Of a stretch of 64,000 bases of DNA, positions 35,560 through 44,494 are shown piece after piece. The number at the start of each line of letters is the position of its first letter. Within the stretch, counting starts at the first letter, position 1. This DNA comes from Agrostemma githago. Taxonomy: Eukaryota > Streptophyta > Magnoliopsida > Caryophyllales > Caryophyllaceae. A program made the position numbers and the translations under genes. A model generated the notes under the pieces. That model ran no database searches, had not been told where the DNA came from, and saw only the letters and a program-made list of their open reading frames with translations. The DNA is taken from positions 32,683,577 through 32,747,576 of the forward strand of contig OY288254.1 of NCBI GenBank assembly GCA_958450325.1, written 5' to 3'.

Positions 35560-36217
35560 ATGGAGGCTGGGATAGAGTGGCGAGACCGGGTGTATCGGGT
35601 AAGTTTCGGGTATTGTTATTCGTTTGGGTTTTAAGTATTATGGTCATTTTGCCTAACTAGTGCGGTTTCTGCTTTCAGGTTTCGTCGGCTTGCCATCAAA
35701 AGTTGTGGCAGGCCGCCAACTGCTTCCGGGCCTATGCCTCGAGGGTCTCCCGTGACACTTCGGGACCTCGATCGGTGAGTTTACATGGCTGAGGTGTTTT
35801 TCCTAGACTACTTGTATGCATTATCCTAATGTTTGAGTGTACTTGTAGGATGTCCCGGATATGGTGGGACAGTTAGGGACTCGGGTGACCGGGCTCGAGG
35901 CGAAAGATGTCGAGTCGCAAAGGCTCCTGCAATCTCGGGCTGACGAGATCCCCTTCCTAAAGAAGCAGCTTGCTCGGTCTTGGGGCGAGACCTCTACACA
36001 GGGTGAGGCCAGACATCAGGTTGAGAGGGAAGCTGAGGTTGAGGCTGCGGGTCCTAACGAGGAGATCGGAGGAGTCTCCGAGACAGCGACCCTAGTCATG
36101 CTGTCGGGGATGGATGGTAGTGAGTCCCCTGCCTTCGTCTTAGAAGACCTAGGTTTGGATGACAACCTTTGCGAGGTTGTGATAGCTGTTGGCGCGGCTT
36201 CTAGGGTTCCTTCCTAG
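35560..36217 (+). CDS. spliced gene-like fragment with coiled-coil potential
   Basis: Three exons fit together in phase 0: 35560-35598, 35679-35774 and 35849-36217 (39, 96 and 369 bp). The introns start GTAAGT and GTGAGT and end TTTCAG and TTGTAG. The product is 167 residues: a basic N-terminus (EWRDRVYR, WQAANCFRAYASRVSRD), a charged helical stretch near residues 56-85, and an acidic C-terminus ending ASRVPS. An in-frame TAG about 30 bp upstream of the ATG suggests the original gene was longer. It may be the C-terminal part of a plant-mobile-domain-like protein; the matching upstream part could be the 37318 fragment. I do not recognise a function. Confidence 0.5.
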
Positions 36218-37317
36218 TCTCGGTTTGCGTATATGTTTTGTATATTTGCTTTAAATTCTTAGTATTTGAATTAGTTGGATTAGTCTTGTGATATCGTTTG
36301 GTGAAATGGTTTACCTTAGATTGTCAAGTAATCATTTTTGCGTTCATTCGTTTGCGATTCGACCTAGTTTAGGGTACGTTAGCGTTGCATGAGAATATGA
36401 AAACCGTTTGCTTCGGATGTTTTTGAAATACGTTCGTTTGAGCCGGGAATTGGATCAGGTAATACGTCGATTAAAATGTTTTGACTCGAGATGCGAAACA
36501 TTAACGTGCTTTGACCGGATGCGTTGAGAAGCGTAGGTATTCAGAATAAGACCGAAGTTTAAATTCGGGCGACTTTTGAAAAAAAAAAGTTAGACCACTT
36601 TTTATATATTCGCAAAATTGCCTTGCACCAAGGCTATAGACGCGATTTGACAATAACCGTTGTAAGGCTACTACACGTCTACGTGGGGTAGCTTATCCCC
36701 CTAAAAAAAGACAAAAAAAAGTCTAAGTCTCGTGCGTCCAACGAGTGAACTCGCGTTCCTGCAGCTTTAGCATGGATATCTCAGTTTTCGGGGTGGGCTC
36801 TAGTGGCTCTGAGAAGTCGTTCCTGACGCAAAATGATAGCTATGATGATCACGGGGAGCTCAAGTTTCTATCCTTGGGTTGCTTGGATTGAGTCATGCCT
36901 GGCATCAGGCGCTCGGACTGAAGTAATTGAGTTCCGGGCCGCTTGGGCTTAAGCGGCCAGAGACCCAGGCGCGTGGGCCGGTGTGGTTCGGGTTTCGGGT
37001 TATGGAAATTTTCGTTGTTTCCTAATTCTTGTGGGATTAGGGCTATATATACGGGTTGCGGGTGCATGTTCTAGACATAGTAGGATATCCACAAGGTATA
37101 GAACCATATCTAGGGTAATGTCGGGTTTTGGGAATGTCCTTGCTGAGTAGGCGGGTTTATTTAAGAAATGCTACTCCGAGGTTAGCTCAAATGATGGTTT
37201 GTCGATGGTTGTCGCGCTGAGTCGAGTCAAGGTACAGGATAGCTTCTTGAGTGCATGTTCTAAGTTCTAGGACCCGAAATACCATGTTTTTGCTTTCCCC
37301 GTGGGTAAATTTGTCCT
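36218..37317. other. non-coding, LTR-like, with a TATA box
   Basis: I see no ORF with coding character. A candidate core promoter GGGCTATATATACGGG lies at about 37039-37054. The phrase ACCCAGGCGCGTGG/GAGACCCAGGCGCGT near 36960 recurs near 59725 in another Tat-like region, so this is probably LTR sequence of the same old family. Confidence 0.45.
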
Positions 37318-38040
37318 TTGCCCGAAGAGATAGATGCTATAGGAGGGTGGAGTTCGGTTCGACCTTGTGTGCCCTATGGGGATGATGCTTATGCGGAGCA
37401 GTTTTACCACTTCTTGGACCTTTCTTTGTTAGAGGAGGCTAAAGGCTATTTTGGTAGTGATGGTCTTAACCTAGAGTTAATTTCCAGGGCATTCTCTCGG
37501 GTTGACCCTCGTTATGTTTCGGCCTTGGCATGTAGGCGTGCTTTCAATATTGTTATTGCTTGCTACTATCTTTTTGAGGACACGCGGTCGCGTGGAGGTT
37601 GGGGTAATCCTTGTGTCATGGATGAGGTAGCGGCTATGGAACATGGACGATCACCCTCTTTGCTTATTTTGGGTAAGCTTGTTCTTGGTCTTGATGCTAG
37701 TGTCCGGTCACGGGGGACACTTTCTCAGGGTTCTAGGATCATCTTACAGGTTTGTTTTTGCTCCTTTTTTTTCGCTATGTTTTTTCGACTTGGTTTTATT
37801 TATTTTGTGGTTGTTTTGGTTTTGAGGTGTGATGCTTCATCGTGTTTTCGTACAGGTTTGACTGCAAGAGCGGCTCGATTTGATTGACCCCCCGGTGTTT
37901 CAAAGATTATAACTACAGGGGTTTCACGGGCCGTAAGATGGCGTTGGTGTGGAGCAAAAATCGCGAAGAGGATGATTGGCTTTCCTATTTGGTTGGGGGA
38001 GGTGTTGTCATCAAGTGGTTTATCCTGCGGTGGAATATTA
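37318..38040 (+). pseudogene. plant-mobile-domain-like gene fragment with intron
   Basis: The exon 37318-37749 encodes a 144-residue helical segment (FYHFLDLSLLEEAKGYFG, VSALACRRAFNIVIACYYLF, SLLILGKLVLGLD) ending in ILQ. An intron 37750-37855 (GT...TACAG) is followed by an exon continuing VxLQERLDLIDPP, where x is a TGA stop in place of tryptophan. The block LQxWLxERL is typical, from memory, of plant-mobile-domain (aminotransferase-like) proteins carried by transposable elements. Frame decays after about 37900. No true start codon is visible. Confidence 0.5.
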
Positions 38041-38057
38041 GTGGGCATGTTGGGTTC

Positions 38058-39636
38058 TGATAAGTGTAGTTTGTAGTGCCTATTTGTTGTGTTTGGTCTA
38101 GGTTTCTCTTGTGAAATCGCTCTTTGGAGCGGTTTCTGGGCTACTTATGCTTCTTCTAGTTCGTTTTATGTTCCCAAGACCATTCATGGAGAATTGGAAC
38201 GATTCCGACTTGTTTCCTATGCATTTGGAGCCAACGAGGAGAAGCGACGTTCACTCAGTGCCTTAGACTCGATCTCGAGACCTCGAGACCCATTCCCGAG
38301 CCCTCGAGACCCGATGAGAAGCCTAACAAGAGCAAGTAGGGACCTTTATGATCATATTGGAGGCCTACAAGACCCTTCTCGGGCGGGAAGAGTAGCCTTC
38401 CCGGTCGGGAAGGAAGCAGAGCAAAGATAGGCCACTGGAGCTTGATCCCGGCCGGGATCATGACCTTCCCGGTCGGGACCACTCCTTCCCGGTCAGGATG
38501 ACTTCCTTCCCGGCCGGGAAGAGCCCAGATCGGGGCTATTTCGCTTCCTTTCATTTCTCCACTCTTGTAACCCTATAAATACCCCCCCTCTTGTAATCTT
38601 ATGGAATGTTAGACATTACCCACTAAACCCTAGACTACTTTAGCTTAGATTACCTAGATTAGTGTAGATTAGTCTTTAGTTAATCGTTAATCTTAGTTTA
38701 ATCCTTGTATTAAGGGAATTCTTGAAGAATCCAACCAAGATTGACAACCTTGGTTAATTTATTTGGGTTTTCTTGTTATTACAAGTTTCAATCTTTCCTC
38801 CTTACTAGTTTGGTATAATTTCTCTTCTCCTTTCCTTTAATCTTTGTTTAATCATTCAAGTTTTAATCTTTGTTCATTGTTTTGTTCATTGTTCATTGTT
38901 TTTACTAGTTTCATTATGAATGTTTTGTTGCTTGTGTAGTTTTTCTTTCTTTGTGTTAGTATTAGTTTGAACATGTGTGAGTAGACTTTTTGTGGGGTTA
39001 GTATGGGTATTAAGTGTTGATTATGGATGATTAGGGTTTAATTGTGGGTAAAGGTGGATTCTTTGTTACTAGTCACATGTCATGCATACCATGTGTTTGA
39101 TGAATTGCTTGTTAGAGTAGTAGTTGCAAATACTTCTCTTGCTTGTCTTCCTCTTCTCATTGTGTGATTGATTTGTGATTGGATCCTTGTGTATTGGGTA
39201 ACATCTTGCATAAGTATCCGGGTTTTGTCTTTGACACGAGAGTGCGGACAATGGCTTTGACGCGACAGCGCGGACCAACCTTAGTAACTAGGTGAACCTT
39301 GCACCATCAATCTCCCAACTATCCTACTACACTTATGAACCCGACCTAACCCTATTCTTTCCTTGTTTGATTTCTTCATCTTTAGTCATTGTTCCGTTAG
39401 TTAGTTGAATCCTTTAGCCTTAATTGTTGTCCTTAGCTTAGTCCTAGTCATAGCTTTATCCCCTTCTTATCGTTCTAGTTTAGCTTAGCCTTAAGACCTA
39501 GTCAAGTCTTTAGGTGAAACTTAGTCGAAACCATCTTTACCGTCCCCGTGGACTCGACCCGACTTGCCCTATCTACGTGTAAGGAATAGTTGGTTTTTAT
39601 TTGGTGGTGGGGATCCACGGTAAATCCCTCCCTTCA
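38058..39636 (+). repeat. element C 5' LTR
   Basis: 1579 bp, TGATAAGTGTAGTTTGTAGT...CCCTTCA, followed by AATT and the primer site. It contains the dyad array, TATA box and C-tract described separately. Confidence 0.95.
38375..38588 (+). promoter_or_regulatory. element C LTR promoter: six dyads, TATA box and C-tract
   Basis: Sites are at 38375-38390, 38397-38412, 38444-38459, about 38465-38480, about 38484-38499 and 38506-38521. Two are perfect 16-bp palindromes: GATCCCGGCCGGGATC and CTTCCCGGCCGGGAAG. The TATA box TATAAATA is at 38574-38581, followed by seven C. Confidence 0.72.
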
Positions 39637-39639
39637 ATT

Positions 39640-39657
39640 TGGCGCCGTTGCCGGGGA
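39640..39657 (+). promoter_or_regulatory. element C primer binding site (tRNA-Asp type)
   Basis: TGGCGCCGTTGCCGGGGA is complementary to the 3' end of plant tRNA-Asp (CCCCGGCAACGGCGCCA). This is the primer used by Athila elements and places the family near them. Confidence 0.9.
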
Positions 39658-39932
39658 CGGTGCTAGTTTAGACCTAGTTTGCCTATCTACTTGACTTTGT
39701 CTTTTGTTTTTGTGTTTTTTTCTTTTTGTTCCTTTGCTTCTTGTGTGCGAAGTTTATTTCCTTCTTGTCTAGTGCCCAAAAAGCACTAGACTTCTCACGT
39801 TTGCTCTTAGTCTACAGTTTGTGCCTAGAGGTGGTGACCATCTTCTTCTTTACGACTTAGAGCCGTTTTAACGGACGGTTGCTAGATTGAGAGGTTCCCA
39901 ACCAGGTACGAGCCACGATTTTTGAGTATAGC

Positions 39933-41369
39933 ATGAGGTTTGATCTAAACTCCCAACCCATAGAAGCCACCATGAGCTACTCCTCTTCCTCCATGAATCG
40001 AGACTATGTCATGATGTCTCTTAGCTACTATCAAGCTTCATCGGGTAATCAAGAAACCCGTGGGTATGAGCTTCAAGGATATGGAAACGGCTTCCATCGA
40101 GTGAGTGCTTATCAACCTTGTGATCGTGGTGGTTATTACTCAAATTACCATTATGAACCCACCATGCCTCATCATATTTCTCCTTATGGAAGCCAATTTC
40201 CCCAAAACCCACCATATTACCAATCACCTCAACCTCACTACCCACAGTATGATGCCCCACCACTTGGGCATCATCAAGGTTTACAAGTAGCCCTCCAATA
40301 CCCCAATGACCACCAAATGCCCAACTTGGAGTTATATCAATCGCTTCTTCAATTGCAAAGGAGCCAACAAGAAATGGCCATTCAAATGCAAAAGAACCAA
40401 GAGGAATTCATGGCCCAATATCAAAGGGAAACCGAGGCGATGGATGCTCGATTAAATGCGTTATCAGTTAAAACCGTAATGTTTTTATCCCGAACGTCAC
40501 AACTAGATGAAGGGTGCTCACTTGAGCAAAGGGAGCAACCTAATCACGAAGCCGCCGATGAAGCTCCTTTTGGAAGCAAAATTTCCTTTGAAGAACCTCA
40601 ATCGTCTACCCAAGAAGAGGCGAAAGAGGAGATAATCCTTGATGGAGGAGTTTTTGGTGAAGAATTGGGTGAGGATAGTGGGAATTTGAAGAGTTTCATT
40701 GATGAAAATACCGATATAATAGAGGAAAGTCAAGAGTCTACCCCCTCTATACTTGTTGAACCTTCAATCCCCTCCGCTTGCCCTCCTCTTGAGCTTCATG
40801 CCGCTTCTTATGAGTCGATTGTTGAGGATGTTGAACTTTGGGATGAGTTGAGGGACGTGATATGTGTTGTGAAGTCATGGGACATGAATGATGAAATCAA
40901 GTCGCCCATATGTGATAATCCAATAAAATATTGTGAACCCCTTGTGTGTAATTTGGATCTTGGTTTAAAGGAGGTTGAAACTGCCCATATGAGTTTTAAA
41001 TCTCTTCTTATTGATGATGTGGGGAAGAACAATGTTTTAGGATTGGGAGATATTGGGCCGGAACTTGTTGATGACTTGGGTTTGCTTGATGAAAAGAACA
41101 AGGTTAAACTCCCTTTTAACCCTTGTGTTAGAAAGTCAAGCCTTGTTTGTGCTAGGAGACGATGCTTAGGGAGGAAGAGGTCGGTAAGACTTGTAGGATG
41201 GATAGACCCCGGAGACAACATGAAAAATGACGTTGGGTCTTTGGATTACTACTTCTTGCCTCCACCTTGGAGGCCATGGAGGATAGCTTGGCTCGTTAGC
41301 TTGAGCCCTCATTATGATGTGGCTCGTGCGTTTGACTTGCTCCTCCGAGCCCTTGATGGCTATGGATAA
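39933..41369 (+). CDS. orphan ORF of the non-autonomous family
   Basis: 478 codons, intact, first ORF after the primer site. I recognise no known domain. Residues 1-120 are rich in Tyr, Ser, Gln, His and Pro. About 128-180 is Gln/Glu-rich with heptad-like spacing (LQRSQQEMAIQMQKNQEEF), likely helical or coiled coil. About 180-310 is acidic. About 380-478 has basic clusters and ends WLVSLSPHYDVARAFDLLLRALDGYG. No zinc knuckle or protease motif is seen. Element D carries a homologous but frameshifted copy with the same ends. Position suggests a gag-like or gag-derived protein; that is inference. Confidence 0.75.
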   Translation: MRFDLNSQPIEATMSYSSSSMNRDYVMMSLSYYQASSGNQETRGYELQGYGNGFHRVSAYQPCDRGGYYSNYHYEPTMPHHISPYGSQFPQNPPYYQSPQPHYPQYDAPPLGHHQGLQVALQYPNDHQMPNLELYQSLLQLQRSQQEMAIQMQKNQEEFMAQYQRETEAMDARLNALSVKTVMFLSRTSQLDEGCSLEQREQPNHEAADEAPFGSKISFEEPQSSTQEEAKEEIILDGGVFGEELGEDSGNLKSFIDENTDIIEESQESTPSILVEPSIPSACPPLELHAASYESIVEDVELWDELRDVICVVKSWDMNDEIKSPICDNPIKYCEPLVCNLDLGLKEVETAHMSFKSLLIDDVGKNNVLGLGDIGPELVDDLGLLDEKNKVKLPFNPCVRKSSLVCARRRCLGRKRSVRLVGWIDPGDNMKNDVGSLDYYFLPPPWRPWRIAWLVSLSPHYDVARAFDLLLRALDGYG

Positions 41370-41781
41370 GAAGGAGGAATCCACCATTCTCGGTTTGACG
41401 GAGTTCCTAAAGAACCGTCATGTTGTATATTCCCCTTTCCCTCTTCTTTTAAGTTTTTGTGATTGTAATTGTGTTATTTGTGATTGTAATTGTGTTATTT
41501 GTGATTTTGTTTCTAGGATTTATGTGTTTCGTGGAACTCTTGTAATTTGGAATTTTCTTGAGCGATGTGAGGGACAGATTTGATGGTGTTTATTGAGTTT
41601 ACTTGATAGGTCATAGTGAAGATGAAGTTTCGAGGAGAGTAGTGGATAATAGAAGCTTGGATTTGGGCATGGGAGTCGGTTTTTGAAGCTTTTGACAAAC
41701 TTTTGGGGACGAGATTTTAGATCTCGATGTATTGGTGGCCTTGTGAGTGGAGCTATCAAGGAAATGAAGGGCTAGAAGACT

Positions 41782-41885
41782 CATCCCGACCGGGATGAAG
41801 TCCATCCCGACCGGGATGGTGCCCTGCTCCTCCTTTTGCCTCCTCTTCGACATTTGAGCCCACCCAACCACTTTATACCCCCTCC
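41782..41885 (+). promoter_or_regulatory. element C internal dyads with a TATA-like box
   Basis: Two identical sites, CATCCCGACCGGGATG (41782-41797 and 41803-41818), are followed by CTTTATACCCCCT at 41871-41883. The order dyads, TATA-like, C-run copies that of the LTR promoter but lies inside the element, downstream of the ORF. Element D has the same arrangement on the minus strand. Confidence 0.55.
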
Positions 41886-42053
41886 AACAACCCTACCTAC
41901 CCTTGCGACTATCCATGATCTCTACACTTCATATATGAACCCTTACCTCATCTTCTCTTCACTACACACCGACTTTCACCTCAAATCTCACACTCATTAT
42001 ACTATTGCAAGTCTAGTACTTCAACCATGCAACCTATTCAAGAATGAAGAGGA

Positions 42054-42122
42054 ATGACAATGAAGAAGACAAGCTATGTGCCATTAATGATCATTGAGAC
42101 GATGGAGTTAGTGAGTTGCTAA
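42054..42122 (+). CDS. 22-codon micro-ORF shared by C and D
   Basis: MTMKKTSYVPLMIIETMELV ending in SC and a stop. Element D has MMKTSSVPLLIIETMELVSC with its stop at about 46787 on the minus strand. The reading frame and stop are kept in both. It lies about 180 bp downstream of the internal TATA-like box. With only two copies, coding is unproven. Confidence 0.3.
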   Translation: MTMKKTSYVPLMIIETMELVSC

Positions 42123-42968
42123 CCGATTCGTACGGCAACTATCCTTTATTTTCCGTCTTTTATTGCTTGTCTCCCTTTGTACGTTCCCCTCCCCCTATCA
42201 TTGTTGTGTCATGGTGGCCCTCGGGGCCTTGGTAGTCATTGCTTCCGACTCTCGATGACGTGACTACATCAAGAGCCATTTCAAAAATCCAAATCTACAT
42301 GTATTTTCACTTTTTCCATTAATTTCACTTTCTTTTGTTCGGATTTAGGCGGAATCCGGGCTAGGTGACTTGATTACACCTAGTCCTCCCCTCCCATTTC
42401 CTTTTATTTCCTTCTTTTTATTTCTTCCCCCATCCATATCTTTTCTCGTCTCGGTCCATGGTGACTTGATTACACCCCGGCTGGACACATTCTACCTTTT
42501 CTCCGCTTTTGTTTTTGATTTTTAACTTTATTTTCGTAGTTTCTTTTCTTTTTAGTCTCTCCGCACACTACCGATCGAGCATGAGGACATTGCTCAGTTT
42601 AAGTGTGGGGGAACGATATCCTAGCATAGTTTAGCTTTATTTTCGTAGTTTTTTCGAAAAACAAATCTTAAAAAAATCCCTAAAAATTTGAAAATTTTCA
42701 TAAAAATCAAAAAGATTTTTCCTTTGGGTCTTTTCCTTTTGTGTCGTTGTGTCGTATATTTGTTGTGTTGTGCGTGTTTTGCCTCCCTTTTTTCTTGTAG
42801 GTCGCTTAATCACCGCTAACTTTGGAGGGCTTTCAAGACATCCGGTAACATCTTTTTATCCCTTTTCCCTCTTTGTCTCTTGTGGAGTTTGGAGGAGATT
42901 TTGTGATGATGTGTGCTCGGGTGGAGCTTTGTAGAGTTTGAGGTTGTTTTGGTGGCTTGTGTGGATGT
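42123..42968 (+). other. element C 3' internal region, first part
   Basis: Non-coding. It contains three variants of GTGACTTGATTACACC (near 42250, 42366 and 42472) and an internal polypurine-like run, TTTAAGTGTGGGGGAACGAT, at 42598-42617. It ends at the D insertion site (target duplication GATGT, 42964-42968). Confidence 0.7.
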
Positions 42969-44494
42969 TGATGGGAGGTATTTGTCGTGGATCTCCACCA
43001 ACAAATGAAAACCAACTAAACCTAACACGTAGATAGGGCAAGTCGGGTCGAGTCCACGGGGACGGTAAGAGGTGTCTAGACTAAGGTCTACCCAAATACA
43101 AGACTAGGTCACAAGGCTAAGCTACGACTAAGAATAAACTAAGACTAAAGGAAACAATGACAAGAATGATGGAGAAATATAATAGGGAAAGAATAGGGTT
43201 AGGTCGGGTTCATAAGTGTAGTAGGATAGTTGGGAGATCGATGGTGCAAGGTTCACTTAGTTACTAAGGTTGGTCCGCGCTCTCGCGTCAAAGCCTATGT
43301 CCGCACTCTCGTATCAAAGACAAAACCCGAATACTTATGCAAGATGTTACCCAATACATAAGGATTCAACCACAAATCAATCACACAATGAGAAGAGGAA
43401 GACAAGCAAGAGAAGTATTTGCAACTACTACTCTAACAAGCATTTCAACAAACACATAGTGTGCATAATATGTGACTAGTAACAAAGAATCCACCTTTAC
43501 TCACAATTAAACCCTAATCATCCATAATCAACACTTAATCCCCCTAATAAGCCCAAAAAAAGTCTACTCACACATAATGAAACTAATACTAACCATAACA
43601 AGAGAAATCAACACAAACAACAAAACATCCATAATGAAACTAGTGAAAACTATGAACAATGAACAAAGATTAAAACTTGAATGATAAAACAAGATTAAAA
43701 GAAGGGAAAAGAGAGATTATACCATACTAGAAGATGAATGGAAGAAGGAAAAATTGCATAAAAGAGAAAACCCAAATACATCAACCAAGGTTGTCAATCT
43801 TGGTAGAGATCTTCAAGAATTCAATTAATACTAGGATTAAACTAGGATTAAGGATTAACTAAGGACTAATCTACACTAATCTAGGCTAATCTAACCTAAA
43901 GTAGTTTAGGGTTTAGTGGGTAATGAAGAACATAACATAAGATTACAAGACGGGGGGGGGGGGGGGGGGGGGTATATATAGGGTTACAATGAATAAGGAG
44001 AAGAAAAGAAGTGAGGCGGAGCTGCAGGTGGCCCATCTCGGCCGAGATGAGATGGTCTCTCCCGAGATGGGACCCATCTCGGCCGAGACGGCCCATCAGT
44101 GGCTCGTCTTTGCTTCTACTCCTTCCCGACCGAGAAGGCTACTCTTCCCGCCCGGGATTGGTCTTGTAGGCTTCCAATATGATCATAAAGGTCCCTCCTT
44201 GCTTCTCATGGACTTCTCATCGACTCTCGATGCTCGGGATCGAGTCTAAAGGGCTCGAGAATGGGTCCCAAGGTCTCGGGATCGAATCCAAGGCACCGAG
44301 TGATCGTTCCTTCTCTTCGTTGGCTCCAAATGTGTAGGAAACGAGTCGGAATCGTTCCAATTCTCCATGAATGGTCTTGGGAACCTAAAACGAACTAGAA
44401 AAGCATAAGTAACCCAGAAACCGCTCCCAAAGAGATTTCACAAGAGAAACCGGGACCAAACATAACAATTAGGCACTACAAACTACACTTATCA
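42969..44494 (-). repeat. element D 3' LTR
   Basis: 1526 bp, on the minus strand from TGATAAGTGTAGTTTGTAGT (44494) to ...CCTCCCATCA (42969). A polypurine tract (AAGTGTGGGGGAG) precedes it on the minus strand. The C-tract after the TATA box is 21 long here, seen as G at 43952-43972. Confidence 0.94.
43952..44158 (-). promoter_or_regulatory. element D 3' LTR promoter: C21 tract, TATA box and dyads
   Basis: On the minus strand the order is dyads, TATA box (43973-43980), then 21 C. The dyads here have switched arms: CATCTCGGCCGAGATG at 44034-44049 is a perfect 16-bp palindrome, and ATCTCGGCCGAGA lies at 44075-44087. CCCG-type sites at about 44122 and 44143 remain. Confidence 0.68.

Noticed and set aside
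39640..39657. Possible tRNA-Asp gene
   Set aside because: Only the 3' end complement is present, in primer-site position after an LTR; no cloverleaf or internal promoter.
43270..43479. 69-codon ORF repeated at 49634-49843 and in reverse at 39069-39278
   Set aside because: Lies in the U5 part of LTRs; repeated because the LTR is repeated, with no domain or start context.
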